This document shows, in pieces, positions 12,314-22,316 of a stretch of DNA of 64,000 nucleotides. Numbering within the stretch: position 1 is the stretch's first letter; each line of letters starts with the position of its first letter. Under the pieces are notes generated by a model, which was not told where the DNA came from, made no database searches, and saw only the letters and a list, made by a program, of their open reading frames with translations. Position numbers and translations under genes: made by a program. This DNA comes from Phycomyces nitens (lineage: Eukaryota > Mucoromycota > Mucoromycetes > Mucorales > Phycomycetaceae): assembly GCA_022702545.1 (NCBI GenBank), contig JAHRBC010000001.1, positions 1,178,001-1,242,000 on the forward strand. The letters are read 5' to 3'.

Positions 12314-14699
12314 ATTGATTATATAAAAAGAATTCCAAATTTAAAATAAAGAAGGGTTAAAGGTCAACAAGGAGAGGAAAGGAGGTCAAGTATATATGCA
12401 TTTTTATGCAGTGACATCATTGGCAGCAACCAAGTTTGTCAGCACGAATCAGCTCCGTCGTTTTCTTCCTTTTGTATTTCAATTTCTCATCGTCATCCAG
12501 CCCTTCCCCTCACCCACAGTCAGCAGCAAATGGACGTTTTTGTGACTGCATTTCTATATCATAGCCAATAAGATCATTTTACTGGACTTACACCCAATCC
12601 GGAAACCCACCAATGGGGTCTGACAAAACTTTGATCTCAGAAGCGAGAGAAAAAGATGGCCGGTATTTCTGGACAAAATATTCTATTTGGCAATAGGCCT
12701 GAATAATACGCCTTTTTGTAACCTTTTAGCTTCATGCTCTGGGAGTATTTTGCAACTTTAAAAGCATCTTTTTTGTTTTTGGCTCAAAGCTACCCTTTCA
12801 TCAAGGTCCTGTCGATAGTTTCTTGGAACAAAGCAATAAAATAGAAAGATACATATTTCGGCTCAAATCTCAATCTCAATCTCATTTCTTTATCTCCAAA
12901 ACCCATCAGTATTGTGATTTCTTACAAGATACTCAACAGCTTTCTCGTATATATCAATGTTTCTGGGACAATAGTTTGTGATAATCATTAAATTCAGACG
13001 CATTATTGCTTTTCCCATTGACTATACTATATCAACTCGACTGATAAATAGTCTAGATCCACCGGGGTTCTTATGGTCATTAATGTATGCCGCCAAAAAA
13101 AAAAAAAAAAAAGGAGGGGGGAGCTATTTTAAAAATTGGCTTTGTGATTATTGTACCATGGTAAAATAAGAAAGTTAAAAGACGTCTAAGTACACAATTC
13201 ATATCAAACTAATAAAAATGTGTGGCTATACTCTACAGTGTTCTAGACATCTATTTTCGAATACTGACTATGGAACCAGACCATTTTCTGCAAAAGCCAA
13301 GTACAACTCTCTTTGATGTGCTTAATATTAACCCATTACTATCATGATTGACATGCCTCTTTGCATGCACTTACCTTTCATCATATAATATATATTTTGT
13401 TACTACAAAAAAAAAGTGCTTAATATTAAAGGTTTTAATTAATTTGTGCTTAAAGTTATCTTGGGATTTAGTTTATGCCTTTCATTTTTTTTCTCATAAT
13501 TTGTCATTTCTCATGATAATCTCTGCTTATTCTGCCATGAACCTTTTCAATTATTTATCCTATAAACTCAAAAATTGAGCATTGTAATAAAGTAGTTATT
13601 CCATGCATAGCAAGTAATATATATATATATATATATATAAACCATTATCGATTGGCATTTACTAATTATGGTTGATTATGCTTCTCAAATATATCCAAAA
13701 AGTCGTCTTTATTGCTTATTTTCATCAGAAATGAGTGAGATGTCTGTACACAAAAAAAATCTGATCTTGAGTATTAGATGTTCTTGATTATATAAGTCCT
13801 AAAGTTAGATAATGGTAAATAAAATAGTAAAAGACACGGCACTTTAATATAAAAAAAAGTGTGGTTTGGCCAACTAGGCTATACAGTTTCAAGATTTTCT
13901 TGAGATTGTAAAAGTATTCTTGGCATTACAAAGATTGAAAGCTATTTTTTTTGGAGAATTCTCATTGATAATCAATCCTTGAGCCTTCAACTATATCTTT
14001 ATTATACCTCAAGTCTGATCAACACAGATCAATTGTGATAGCCAAAATAATACATGCCTAGCTCTGTTACATATACTTTCAATTCTTTTAATCTCAAATG
14101 GCCACAACCTCTACCAAAAAAAAAACAATTTCAAAGCATTGCCACACCGTTATCCCTGTGATGAATTAGGGATGAAAAGCTTATAGATACTACAAGAGTG
14201 GTTTATTTATAATAGAAATAACATTATGGTGGCATAAATAATCATTGTTCAAGTTTCCTTGTAATTTTATATCTATTATATGGTGGTTGGTTCTCACCGT
14301 AGTTGTGTGAAGTGTACGTTCACATGGCGTTTAATTGTTCCAAAGATGTAGGCTTGACATGGCCATTAGCAAAGAGTAACCAGTTATCAGTTGTTGAATT
14401 TGTGTTCACCCGGCTCTGATATGTATAACACGCATCCAAAGTAGATACAGTTTTTATCTTATTTTTATTACTAGAAATAACAATTTATTATATTTACAAA
14501 AAAAAAGTATTTATTATCAACATACTATCTGTTTAATAGCTTACAACACTTTATAATTATTCACATTTAATGATTGATTGGCAGTTAATGTTTTATAGTA
14601 CAAATTATATATTGGGGGTAATGAACTATTGATGACTAGAGTATAAACCATTTCCATTCTCAAAAAGCTTGTTCGGGTCGACCATTTCCTAGGTATCGT
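12314..14699. other. AT-rich intergenic region, no gene recognised
   Basis: About 2.4 kb upstream of SOD1. It contains an A18 run near 13084, a (TA)n tract at about 13616-13640, and a 25-nt segment at 14354-14378 that recurs at 16924-16948. ORFs up to 76 codons lack motifs. Nothing convincing is encoded. Confidence 0.55.
14354..14378 (+). repeat. Dispersed 25-nt repeat, copy 1
   Basis: TTGACATGG followed by TAGCAAAGAGTA matches 22 of 25 positions at 16924-16948, in the same orientation. The two copies flank the minisatellite. Sequence on either side of them is not obviously similar. Confidence 0.5.
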
Positions 14700-14938
14700 C
14701 TAGCTATCGGGAGTGCAGCCGAGAGTTTTGTCGCCAAGTCTGGTATAATCGGAACCCCTTGTCTCTGGACCTGGATATACTTGATAGTACTTGGAATCAC
14801 TGTGTTCTATAAGCCTTTTCTAAAAAAAAAAGACCAAAATGAGAGCACAAAGGGAAAACGTTGATAGTAATACTAGCACTTACCTAATCCATGGCCATCG
14901 GCTACGGAGTATCTACAAAACGGTTAGTAATACAGAAA

Positions 14939-15512
14939 GCAAAGACTGGAAAGCAAAAACATGAAAGCAAAAACACGAAAGCAAAAACACGAAAGCAGAA
15001 ACAGGAAAGCAAAAACAGGAAAGCAAAGACTGGAAAGCAAAGACTGGAAAGCAAAGACTGGAAAGCAAAGACTGGAAAGCAAAGACTGGAAAGCAAAGAC
15101 TGGAAAGCAAAGACTGGAAAGCAAAGACTGGAAAGTAAAGACTGGAAAGCAAAGACTGGAAAGCAAAGACTGGAAAGCAAAGACTGGAAAGCAAAGACTG
15201 GAAAGCAAAGACTGGAAAGAAAAAACAGGAAAGCAAGAACAGGAAAGCAAAGACTGGAAAGCAAAAACAGGAAAGCAAAAACGGGAAAGCAAAAACTGGG
15301 GGATCAAAACCGTGAAGCCAAAACTGAAGAGTCAAAACTGAAGAGTCAAAACTGAAGGGCCAAAACTGAAGAGCCAAAACTGAAGAGCCAAAACTGAAGG
15401 GCCAAAAATGAAGGGCTAAAACTGAAGGGCTAAAACTGGAGGGCCAAAATTGAAGAGCCAAAACTGAAGGGCTAAAACTGAAGGGCTAAAACTGAAGAGC
15501 CAAAACTGGGAA
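14939..15512 (+). repeat. 14-bp minisatellite, 41 units
   Basis: The tract is 574 bp, exactly 41 x 14 bp. Three variant blocks follow each other: units like GCAAAAACACGAAA at the left, a homogeneous core of GCAAAGACTGGAAA, and units like GCCAAAACTGAAGA or GCTAAAACTGAAGG at the right. The plus strand is strongly purine-rich. Because 14 is not a multiple of 3 and the unit lacks stops, several long ORFs on both strands cross it; they are artefacts of composition, not genes. Confidence 0.95.
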
Positions 15513-16350
15513 GCAGAGCCAAGGATCCATGGACTTACATTGAACGGTGGTCGGTGGCGGATACTGGTATGGGCGGTAGGCGGTGGTGTCAAAATGGTTT
15601 GATTGTTGACTGTAGACTAGTTTGACAGGGTGGGTGAATATTCGTAGACGGATGCGTGTCAAACACACTTGTAAATGAAAAAGAACGTACGGATGTCAGA
15701 GATGGGTCAAAAGACAACGTGAGATGGAATAGGTGGACTACTGGTCGTGTAAATTTTGGGGCAGTATGGTACTTGTTGGGTACAAACCGTAGAGTGCGAG
15801 AAAGAGAAAGAAAAGGAGAAAGGCAATCAAAATGGATGTATTTATAAGAAAATACCATTATTCTGGTGTGTGTAACAAAGCTGTGGGAAGGAATATGACG
15901 CTTATCACTTTTTTTTACTGCTTTTGTCCATGTTGCTGGTGGGCATGGTGTATATGGCCATTTCTATTGGTCAGAATTTTATACTGATGGGAATAGGCAG
16001 TGTTAGGCGAGGAGATTGATATCTTGTTAGAAAGAGTGTAAAGAGGATCAAAGCAACAAAGGAATGAAAGAGAGCTGATTTAGATTGATCAACCAACTTT
16101 AAAGACAGAGCACAAGAATGCCGATTTTTGATTTTTGCGGTACTTTAGAGTGGTCCGTGCACCTGTTGATGAGCAGGAGGTTGCTGGACAAGAAAGAGCC
16201 AGTCTGTACATACAATCACAGGCCAATAAAAGAAAGACAGGTACTTTATACTAAGCTGTAGAAAATACTATTCCAGATTGTTTATTAGAAGGAGATTAGA
16301 AATGACAAGATGGTCTGCATTGGAATGAGCAATGGGCATCAAATGCAAAA

Positions 16351-16354
<4 letters not shown>

Positions 16355-16384
<30 letters not shown>
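16355..16384. repeat. (GA)n microsatellite
   Basis: Fifteen uninterrupted GA units on the plus strand. Confidence 0.95.
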
Positions 16385-16388
<4 letters not shown>

Positions 16389-16923
16389 TTTATGATGAGT
16401 GTTTTAGAGACGCAATGACTCTACTTGATGCCGATATATTTGATGGCTTGTATATTAGAAATAAATAAATACTTTGAGAGTATTAGCTATTAAAATAATA
16501 GCACTTTGGTAGATAGCCCAACATTTCTATAGTTGAATACAATTCCCAGAGTTTATTATCCGTTTCAAAAGTAAAAATTATTTTTGGATATTTTATGGTG
16601 AGATGTAAAAGAAGAAAAAGAAAATTGATGGATCTTTATATTAAATATATTTAGAAAGAAAATTAGGTCCTGAAAGAGTCTATACTAGTGAGAATGATAA
16701 AAGTACGAAAAGGCATAGCTTTAAATATACAGCTCCCAAGGTATTTATATGTGTTACTAACTCAAGTGAAATAGGAATACTGTAAGAGTGTCAATCATTA
16801 AATAAAAGATTATTATAGTTGTTTATATATTATTATTATTATTCAAATTTCATTGTAATAAAAGTCCTTGTCGCTTAATAGCTGGTTATCACTGAACCGG
16901 TATGTGGTTATTGAGATGCCAAT

Positions 16924-16948
16924 TTGACATGGTTAATAGCAAAGAGTA
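16924..16948 (+). repeat. Dispersed 25-nt repeat, copy 2
   Basis: Matches 14354-14378 at 22 of 25 positions, differing within the central CCAT/TTAA. Same orientation as copy 1. Confidence 0.5.
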
Positions 16949-18274
16949 GATTGAAATCGATTACAGAGCTTGTATTTGCAATAAATAAAAATAATAAAAA
17001 AATGCAACAGTACTCTACCAAGCTAAGCTTGGTAGTTTGGAATCCCCGCGGCTACTGAAGTCCAAGCTGAGACTTGGCCAAAGTCCCAGGTACTGCCCCA
17101 GTATTACCAATGTATAGAAAATTAAGAGATACGTGTAACTCTTTGCTTGCCTTTTATGGCAAAATACTCTTTATAGTGTCTACTGGGTTTCTACACTCAA
17201 AAATAATAGATTCTTTACATCTGTAGCTAATCACCAAGTCTCATTCTAATCCAATTACCTTTTTTTTACTCTTTCTTCTATTGCATCTACTTTGTTTTAA
17301 ATATAACAAAAGACTTTGGCTGTAATGTAGTAGATTCCGATTGCAATTACTTTAATATACACAATCTACAGAATCAATATCCTGCACTTAACAGACATAC
17401 AAAAAAAAACCTTGGGCTGCCAGAAACAAGAAATAAGAAAGTATTTCCAGAATTATCCAACGCATAAAAAGAAAAGAAACAATGATCTTGCAGTATTTTA
17501 TCACTCGTTCTTTTCTCTCTCTCTATAAAACATATTTGCAATCTCGAATCCAATATCAGTTTAGTTGACGCTGTTCACCTTAATCAAAAACCAAGGATAG
17601 AAAATGTACTATTGAAAAGTGAAAGCAAAAAGGAACAATATGACGGCCAGAGGGATGGGAAAAGTTATATCAATATATCAATATATATATATATATCCGT
17701 ATCAGCGACAAGAGAATAAAATAAAGGCTCAAACACAATCCTAAATAAAAGTATATATAATGGATCATATTTTAACAAAAGTCTTTGCTGTTATAATTCA
17801 ACTGGTGTCTAGCTGCTTGAAGAAAAGTGTACTTGATGCCCAAAGAGAAGCAACTCATTCATTCAATATACCGAATGATTGCAAAATCATTGAGTTTGTT
17901 GATTCCCAAGAAAAACTTTTGAATATACTTTTCTTTTCTTTTACATACGACATATATCTCGGATGTCAAAAAGACACAAGACAAACTGGAGATGTTCTTG
18001 AATGACAATCGAAAAGATCCTGTTTTGAGTTGAATTGAGAACATCTGTAATATATTAGATGATAATATGCGTCAAGGTCGACACAACCTACAGCACCAAG
18101 CCAGTTGATTGTGGCTCTAACCAAATAATAAGTTCAAGAGACTACGTGAAAAGAATTGTTTTTTTCTTCACGGACAAGATATTACTAGCTTTAGAAAACT
18201 ATAAAGGTGGGCATATTCCATATTGAATAAATGTCTTGCTTTTATTACATATACACAAGGTTACTATGTTTATA

Positions 18275-18333
18275 CAGTGGCTCCGGTACCAAACTGATTG
18301 ATCGAGAAACGCAATTTGGCACCGGAGCCACTG
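18275..18333. mobile_element. Miniature inverted-repeat element, Tc1/mariner-like
   Basis: A 59-bp sequence begins CAGTGGCTCCGGTACCAAA and ends with its reverse complement with one mismatch (19-bp arms at 18275-18293 and 18315-18333, 21-nt loop). It is bordered on both sides by TA (18273-18274 and 18334-18335), the target duplication typical of Tc1/mariner elements, whose ends often begin CAGTG. No transposase is present, so it would be a non-autonomous solo element. It sits about 300 bp upstream of the eL8 start codon. Confidence 0.65.
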
Positions 18334-18637
18334 TAGATTTTTTTATTAGTTCCTTGTATTTATTAAGAATAAGATCAATTTAAATACACTCGTTTCATTT
18401 ACACCTTATTTCGAAAGATATCCGTGTGTGATCTATCATTCTCATTATTTATTTAAATGCCCAAACTTCTGCAATTGTTTTATTTTAGCCTAAAAAGCTA
18501 TATAGAACAAGGCAAATCAAGTCCCGATAATAGTTATGATTTGATTGGACAGGACTGTCTGATTTGAAGAGCAAAACCCGATGCCTCTTCATCCATCCGT
18601 TTCTTCTTTCTCTTTTACACATCCATCCATCCTCATT

Positions 18638-19903
18638 ATGGTAAGTTTTGAAGCACATATTGATGACCAGGAACACGTCTTCGGTTTCTAGCTCGTAATG
18701 ATACTCGTATCATTGCCCGTACGCCTTGGATGCAACAAAATCCATCTGGAGCATGCTGTATTCCGTTTCCTCATGGAACAAGCCTTGGTTGTCATGGCCA
18801 TTCGTATTCATTCGTCCGTTTGCTTTCCGTCTGTCTAAAGGTGGCTATGATACCCGTTCCGTGATGGAAGGCGCATAAAGAAAGAGATGAACATCTGTTC
18901 AGTGTATCTCTTTCTTTGGGCTGAGTTGTCTGGTGGATAGTCCCTTTGGGTCTTGAAGCTAGCAACTGCTAGAGTGTTTTTGATCAGAGTTGTGGATTTT
19001 ATTATAAATTTGAATCTGATCAATCCATACACTCAATGACAGCCTCCCGCAAAGAAATCTGTTGGCAAGAAGGTCGCACCCGCACCTTACCCCGTCAAGG
19101 GAAAGACTGCCTCCAAGGCTCCCGTTAACCCCTTGATCGAGAAGCGTCCCAAGAACTTTGGCATTGGTATGTAAACATCTTTTTTTTTTCCTTCAAAAAA
19201 TCAAAACTAATTTCTTTTTTTGATTTTAGGCCAAGATATCCAGCCCAAGCGCGATGTCTCTCGCTTCGTCAAGTGGCCCGCATATGTTCGTCTTCAGCGT
19301 CAGAAGAAGATCATCTACCAGCGTCTCAAGGTCCCCCCTGCTTTGAACCAGTTCACCCAGGTTTTGGACAAGAACACTGCCACCCAGCTCTTCAAGTTGG
19401 CCAACAAGTACAGACCCGAGACCAAGGCCGAGAAGAAGGATCGTCTCCGCGCCGCTGCTGCTGCCAAGGCTGAGAAGAAGGAGGTTGCCAAGACCGCCAA
19501 GCCTGTCGTTGTCAAGTACGGTATTAACCACATTGTTGCCTTGATCGAGGCCAAGAAGGCCCAGCTCGTTGTCATTGCCGACGATGTTGACCCCATTGAG
19601 CTCGTCCTCTACTTGCCCGCCTTGTGCCGCAAGATGGGTATCCCATACTGCATTGTCAAGGGTAAGGCACGTCTCGGTACTGTCGTCCACAAGAAGACCG
19701 CCACTGCTCTCGCTTTCACCGATCTCAAGGAGGCTGACAAGGCTGAGTTCGCTAACCTCATCTCTGCCGTCAAGACCAACTTTGGTGACAAGTGGGAGGA
19801 GCACAGACGTGTCTGGGGTGGAGGAATCAACGGTCCCAAGTCTCAGGCCAAGATGGCCAAGCGTGCTGCTTTGGCTGCCAAGGAGATTGCTGCTCGTCAG
19901 TAA
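18638..19903 (+). CDS. RPL8: 60S ribosomal protein eL8 (L7a/L8)
   Basis: Three exons (18638-18640, 19043-19166, 19230-19903) give 266 residues, the usual eL8 size. The first exon supplies only the ATG, which is followed immediately by GTAAGT; the acceptor CAG at 19042 then opens into [17 protein letters not shown], matching eukaryotic eL8 N-termini. Further seen: [17 protein letters not shown], the RNA-binding fold with [17 protein letters not shown] and [20 protein letters not shown], and the C-terminus [10 protein letters not shown]. It is a structural protein of the large ribosomal subunit. The 402-bp first intron is far longer than others here, as is common for 5' introns in ribosomal protein genes. 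Codon use is markedly biased to C-ending codons, unlike its neighbours, as expected for very high expression. Confidence 0.97.
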
Positions 19904-22316
19904 ATTGTTTGACCATTTGGTTTTGCTGGTGTTGTAAAGAGACGAAAGACAACTTGTATTATATGAATAAAAGGCTGGAACTATTCGTCAATTGCTATCT
20001 GTGTAGTGGGGTTTCGGCTAAAATGAAGAGACCTCCTGTATAAATGTGAATATTGAAAATTCATTTAGATTAGTAGGGTGGTCAGGTAAAATTATTTTAT
20101 TTTTATTTTTGTGGGGTGTCCGAGGCCTGGCGCCTGTAGACGTATCCGCCACCCATGAGAGCAAAAATAATAATTGAAAATATATAAAAATAAATAAAAT
20201 AAAACCCTCAGAGAGGGAAAAATTAGGGGTAAACATAAAGGAACAAATAACAGGTGTTTTGGTCGAGGCTGTAGACCAAAGATCTATTCTTATTCTTCGA
20301 GGAAGCAGAGACTCTGACTGTCCCCTTCCTTTCCACCCATTAATTTAAAAATATTTATTAATACCTTTCGCTTATTTTGATGATAATGATGAGTATAGAA
20401 TACAACTAGCAATAATTGATTCTGAAAATTTCGTATAAATAAAGAAATGATAGTGACACGGGCAGACTCTCCTTCCTCGAATAATAAGAATAGGTCTTTG
20501 GCCTACAACCTAACGAAAGCACCTAAACTTTTATTATATTTTTACGATGGACAACAATATATATAGAAAACAGCACTAAACATATTGTGATGGGGGTCAA
20601 TATTAAAGCTATATGATCCTACCATATCTGGACGCTTCTATATGACCACTAAAGAACGCATTTCAATAAACACAGTCTTCCTGATAAAATAACCCAAGCC
20701 TTACATGTAACCTTTAAGCGGAATTCCCACCAAACACAACCAATCTCTACAACACCCAAGTGCCCTAAGCCAAAGAGGTCAAAAGAGAGACGTTTTGTAT
20801 CATAATCGATACATTATCAAACTGCTGGCATCTCGCCTACATTTATAGAAATGGTGGTTGCCTGGATGTGACCATGAGTAGGTAATTAGCAATCCACATC
20901 CAAAATACCTACCACAAGAGATGACCACTTTTTTTTTGTTTGTTTTGGCACTGGATCAAACTATAAGGTTTGGTGCAAGCAACAGTTATATAACCCTTGT
21001 CTGAGAAGGCCAGATTTTATACAAGAGACATGATAGCTATGAGAAATGACCAAAAGAAAAAGAAACTAGGGTATAAACTAATTATGTTTCATAATGTGCT
21101 CCACTTGTGCAAACAGAAAGTATCATGTTCAGCTAGCTGCCAATTCCTTGGAAAGTATTGATGGCGAGGCGCTGAAGAAATATTTTGTCGAATGCTTTCT
21201 AGTGAAATAACTATATGCTATATTAAACATGAAGCTGACTGGTAAAAAAAAAAGCAAAATCTAATAAACATAAAGTCTTTACATAGATCTAACTTGGAGT
21301 AGCTTCGCTTTAGTTTATTTTGCAAGCAAGATTGTTGCTGTTATATTTTGTTATATTTATTGTATGGCGAGAAAGGCTGTATGGAAACGAATTAAAGACA
21401 TAACAGTAAATCCCCGCTTAATTAGCCATCAGCCTGTCACCTATGCAAGTGTGTCATTTCATCACAAAATAATAATGAAGTATACATTATAACCTTGTTT
21501 TATAGTCTAACTTTCTAATACAACAAAGAATCATTAGCTCTATAAGAGTGTTTTGCCGCTGCTGTTACGATCAAAATGGAATATTCCAACTAATTTCAAT
21601 ACAAATACCAATGTCAATAGCAATACCATTACTATTACCAATCCTAGTCCCACTAATGATGAATTTGATATTGTGGGTCGTACCTACCGCAATATTCGTA
21701 GCATTTGGTTCGACTCCAGATATGGTGGACACCCGTCCCTTTATAAAAAGGATTTTATTTCCCTACCCATCAAACTAACTAGCAAAACAATAACAACTAA
21801 TCTCACTCCCACGACCGAGAGGTATAAAGAGGATATTTGACAAAGACAAACAAATTTTATTTAAACAAAACTAAGAATAAAAGCGCGGCTCAGAGATCTT
21901 ATATCATTCTTGTCTCAGCTTCGGCACCTGTCCTATTAATATACTCGGGAACCTTTTACCGCTGACATTATACAGTCAATTTACAAAAGTAAAAGAGAAT
22001 CACTAGATGGCAAATTACAGCCAAATGATTGGCCTGTTTATTGTTACTTTTTCTACATCTCATATAAATATTATCTTATTCTTTCCATTGGCTTTCAAAA
22101 AAACAAAAAGCTTTTTATTAGTTGAAAGACATGAAATATATATTTGATTTTTCAGTAATAAAATTCAAAAGAATAAAACATGGGAATCTAAAGTTTTGTT
22201 TTTCAAGTAAATAAAAATTGTTTATTTAAAATTTGTGAATGGAAATATGATGGCGAAGGAAAGATATGTATTTGTACAAAAGTTATATGAATGTGAAGAA
22301 ATGATAGTGAAGAAAA
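19904..22316. other. Intergenic region with foldback element
   Basis: About 2.4 kb between the eL8 gene and the stop codon of the P450-reductase gene. Apart from the inverted-repeat element at 20252-20524 I see no gene. A 95-codon open stretch at 21553-21840 encodes an Asn/Thr-rich piece then FDIVGRTYRNIRSIWF, but it has no ATG and no recognised relatives. Confidence 0.5.
20252..20524. mobile_element. Foldback/MITE-like element with long terminal inverted repeats
   Basis: The left arm (20252 to about 20322) and the right arm (about 20455-20524) are reverse complements over some 60-70 nt with a few mismatches and one gap. The best-conserved part reads CCAAAGA, CTATTCTTATT and TTCGAGGAAG in both arms. 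The roughly 130-bp centre is AT-rich and encodes nothing. Ends AGGTG and CACCT are symmetrical. I could not identify a clear target-site duplication, so the superfamily is unassigned. Confidence 0.75.

Larger units (their letters stand above)
15513..18637. other. Gene-poor region between minisatellite and eL8 gene
   Basis: About 3.1 kb. It contains a minus-strand TATAAATA at 15839-15846 with a pyrimidine-rich downstream strand (a possible minus-strand promoter), a (GA)n run at 16355-16384, the second copy of the 25-nt repeat at 16924-16948, two adjacent hairpin-forming sequences at 17016-17034 and 17062-17077, and a miniature inverted-repeat element at 18275-18333. The 81-codon ORF at 17760-18005 has no recognisable feature. 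No other gene is supported. Confidence 0.55.

Noticed and set aside
14145..14175. GTTATCCCT and TAGGGAT pieces resembling a homing endonuclease (I-SceI) site
   Set aside because: The two parts are in the wrong arrangement and the full 18-bp site is absent.
14891..15461. Several 120-180-codon ORFs on both strands over the minisatellite
   Set aside because: The 14-bp unit has no stop in any frame, so all frames stay open. There is no start context, splice structure or protein-like composition.
17760..18005. 81-codon ORF after a TATA-like run
   Set aside because: No motif, no conserved feature and a length expected by chance in this composition.
18660..19020. C/D snoRNA in the first intron of the eL8 gene
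   Set aside because: The C-box-like TTGATGA has a non-consensus first base and the nearest CTGA is over 250 nt away.
19226..19804. 192-codon ORF antisense to the eL8 gene
   Set aside because: Shadow caused by strong codon bias in a highly expressed gene; leucine/glycine-rich with no motif.
21707..21717. GGTTCGACTCC resembling a tRNA B box
   Set aside because: A T-stem can form, but there is no A box, no anticodon arm and no acceptor stem at the proper distance upstream.
21553..21840. Open stretch with FDIVGRTYRNIRSIWF
   Set aside because: No ATG, Asn/Thr simple sequence at one end and no recognised relatives. Left as unexplained sequence.
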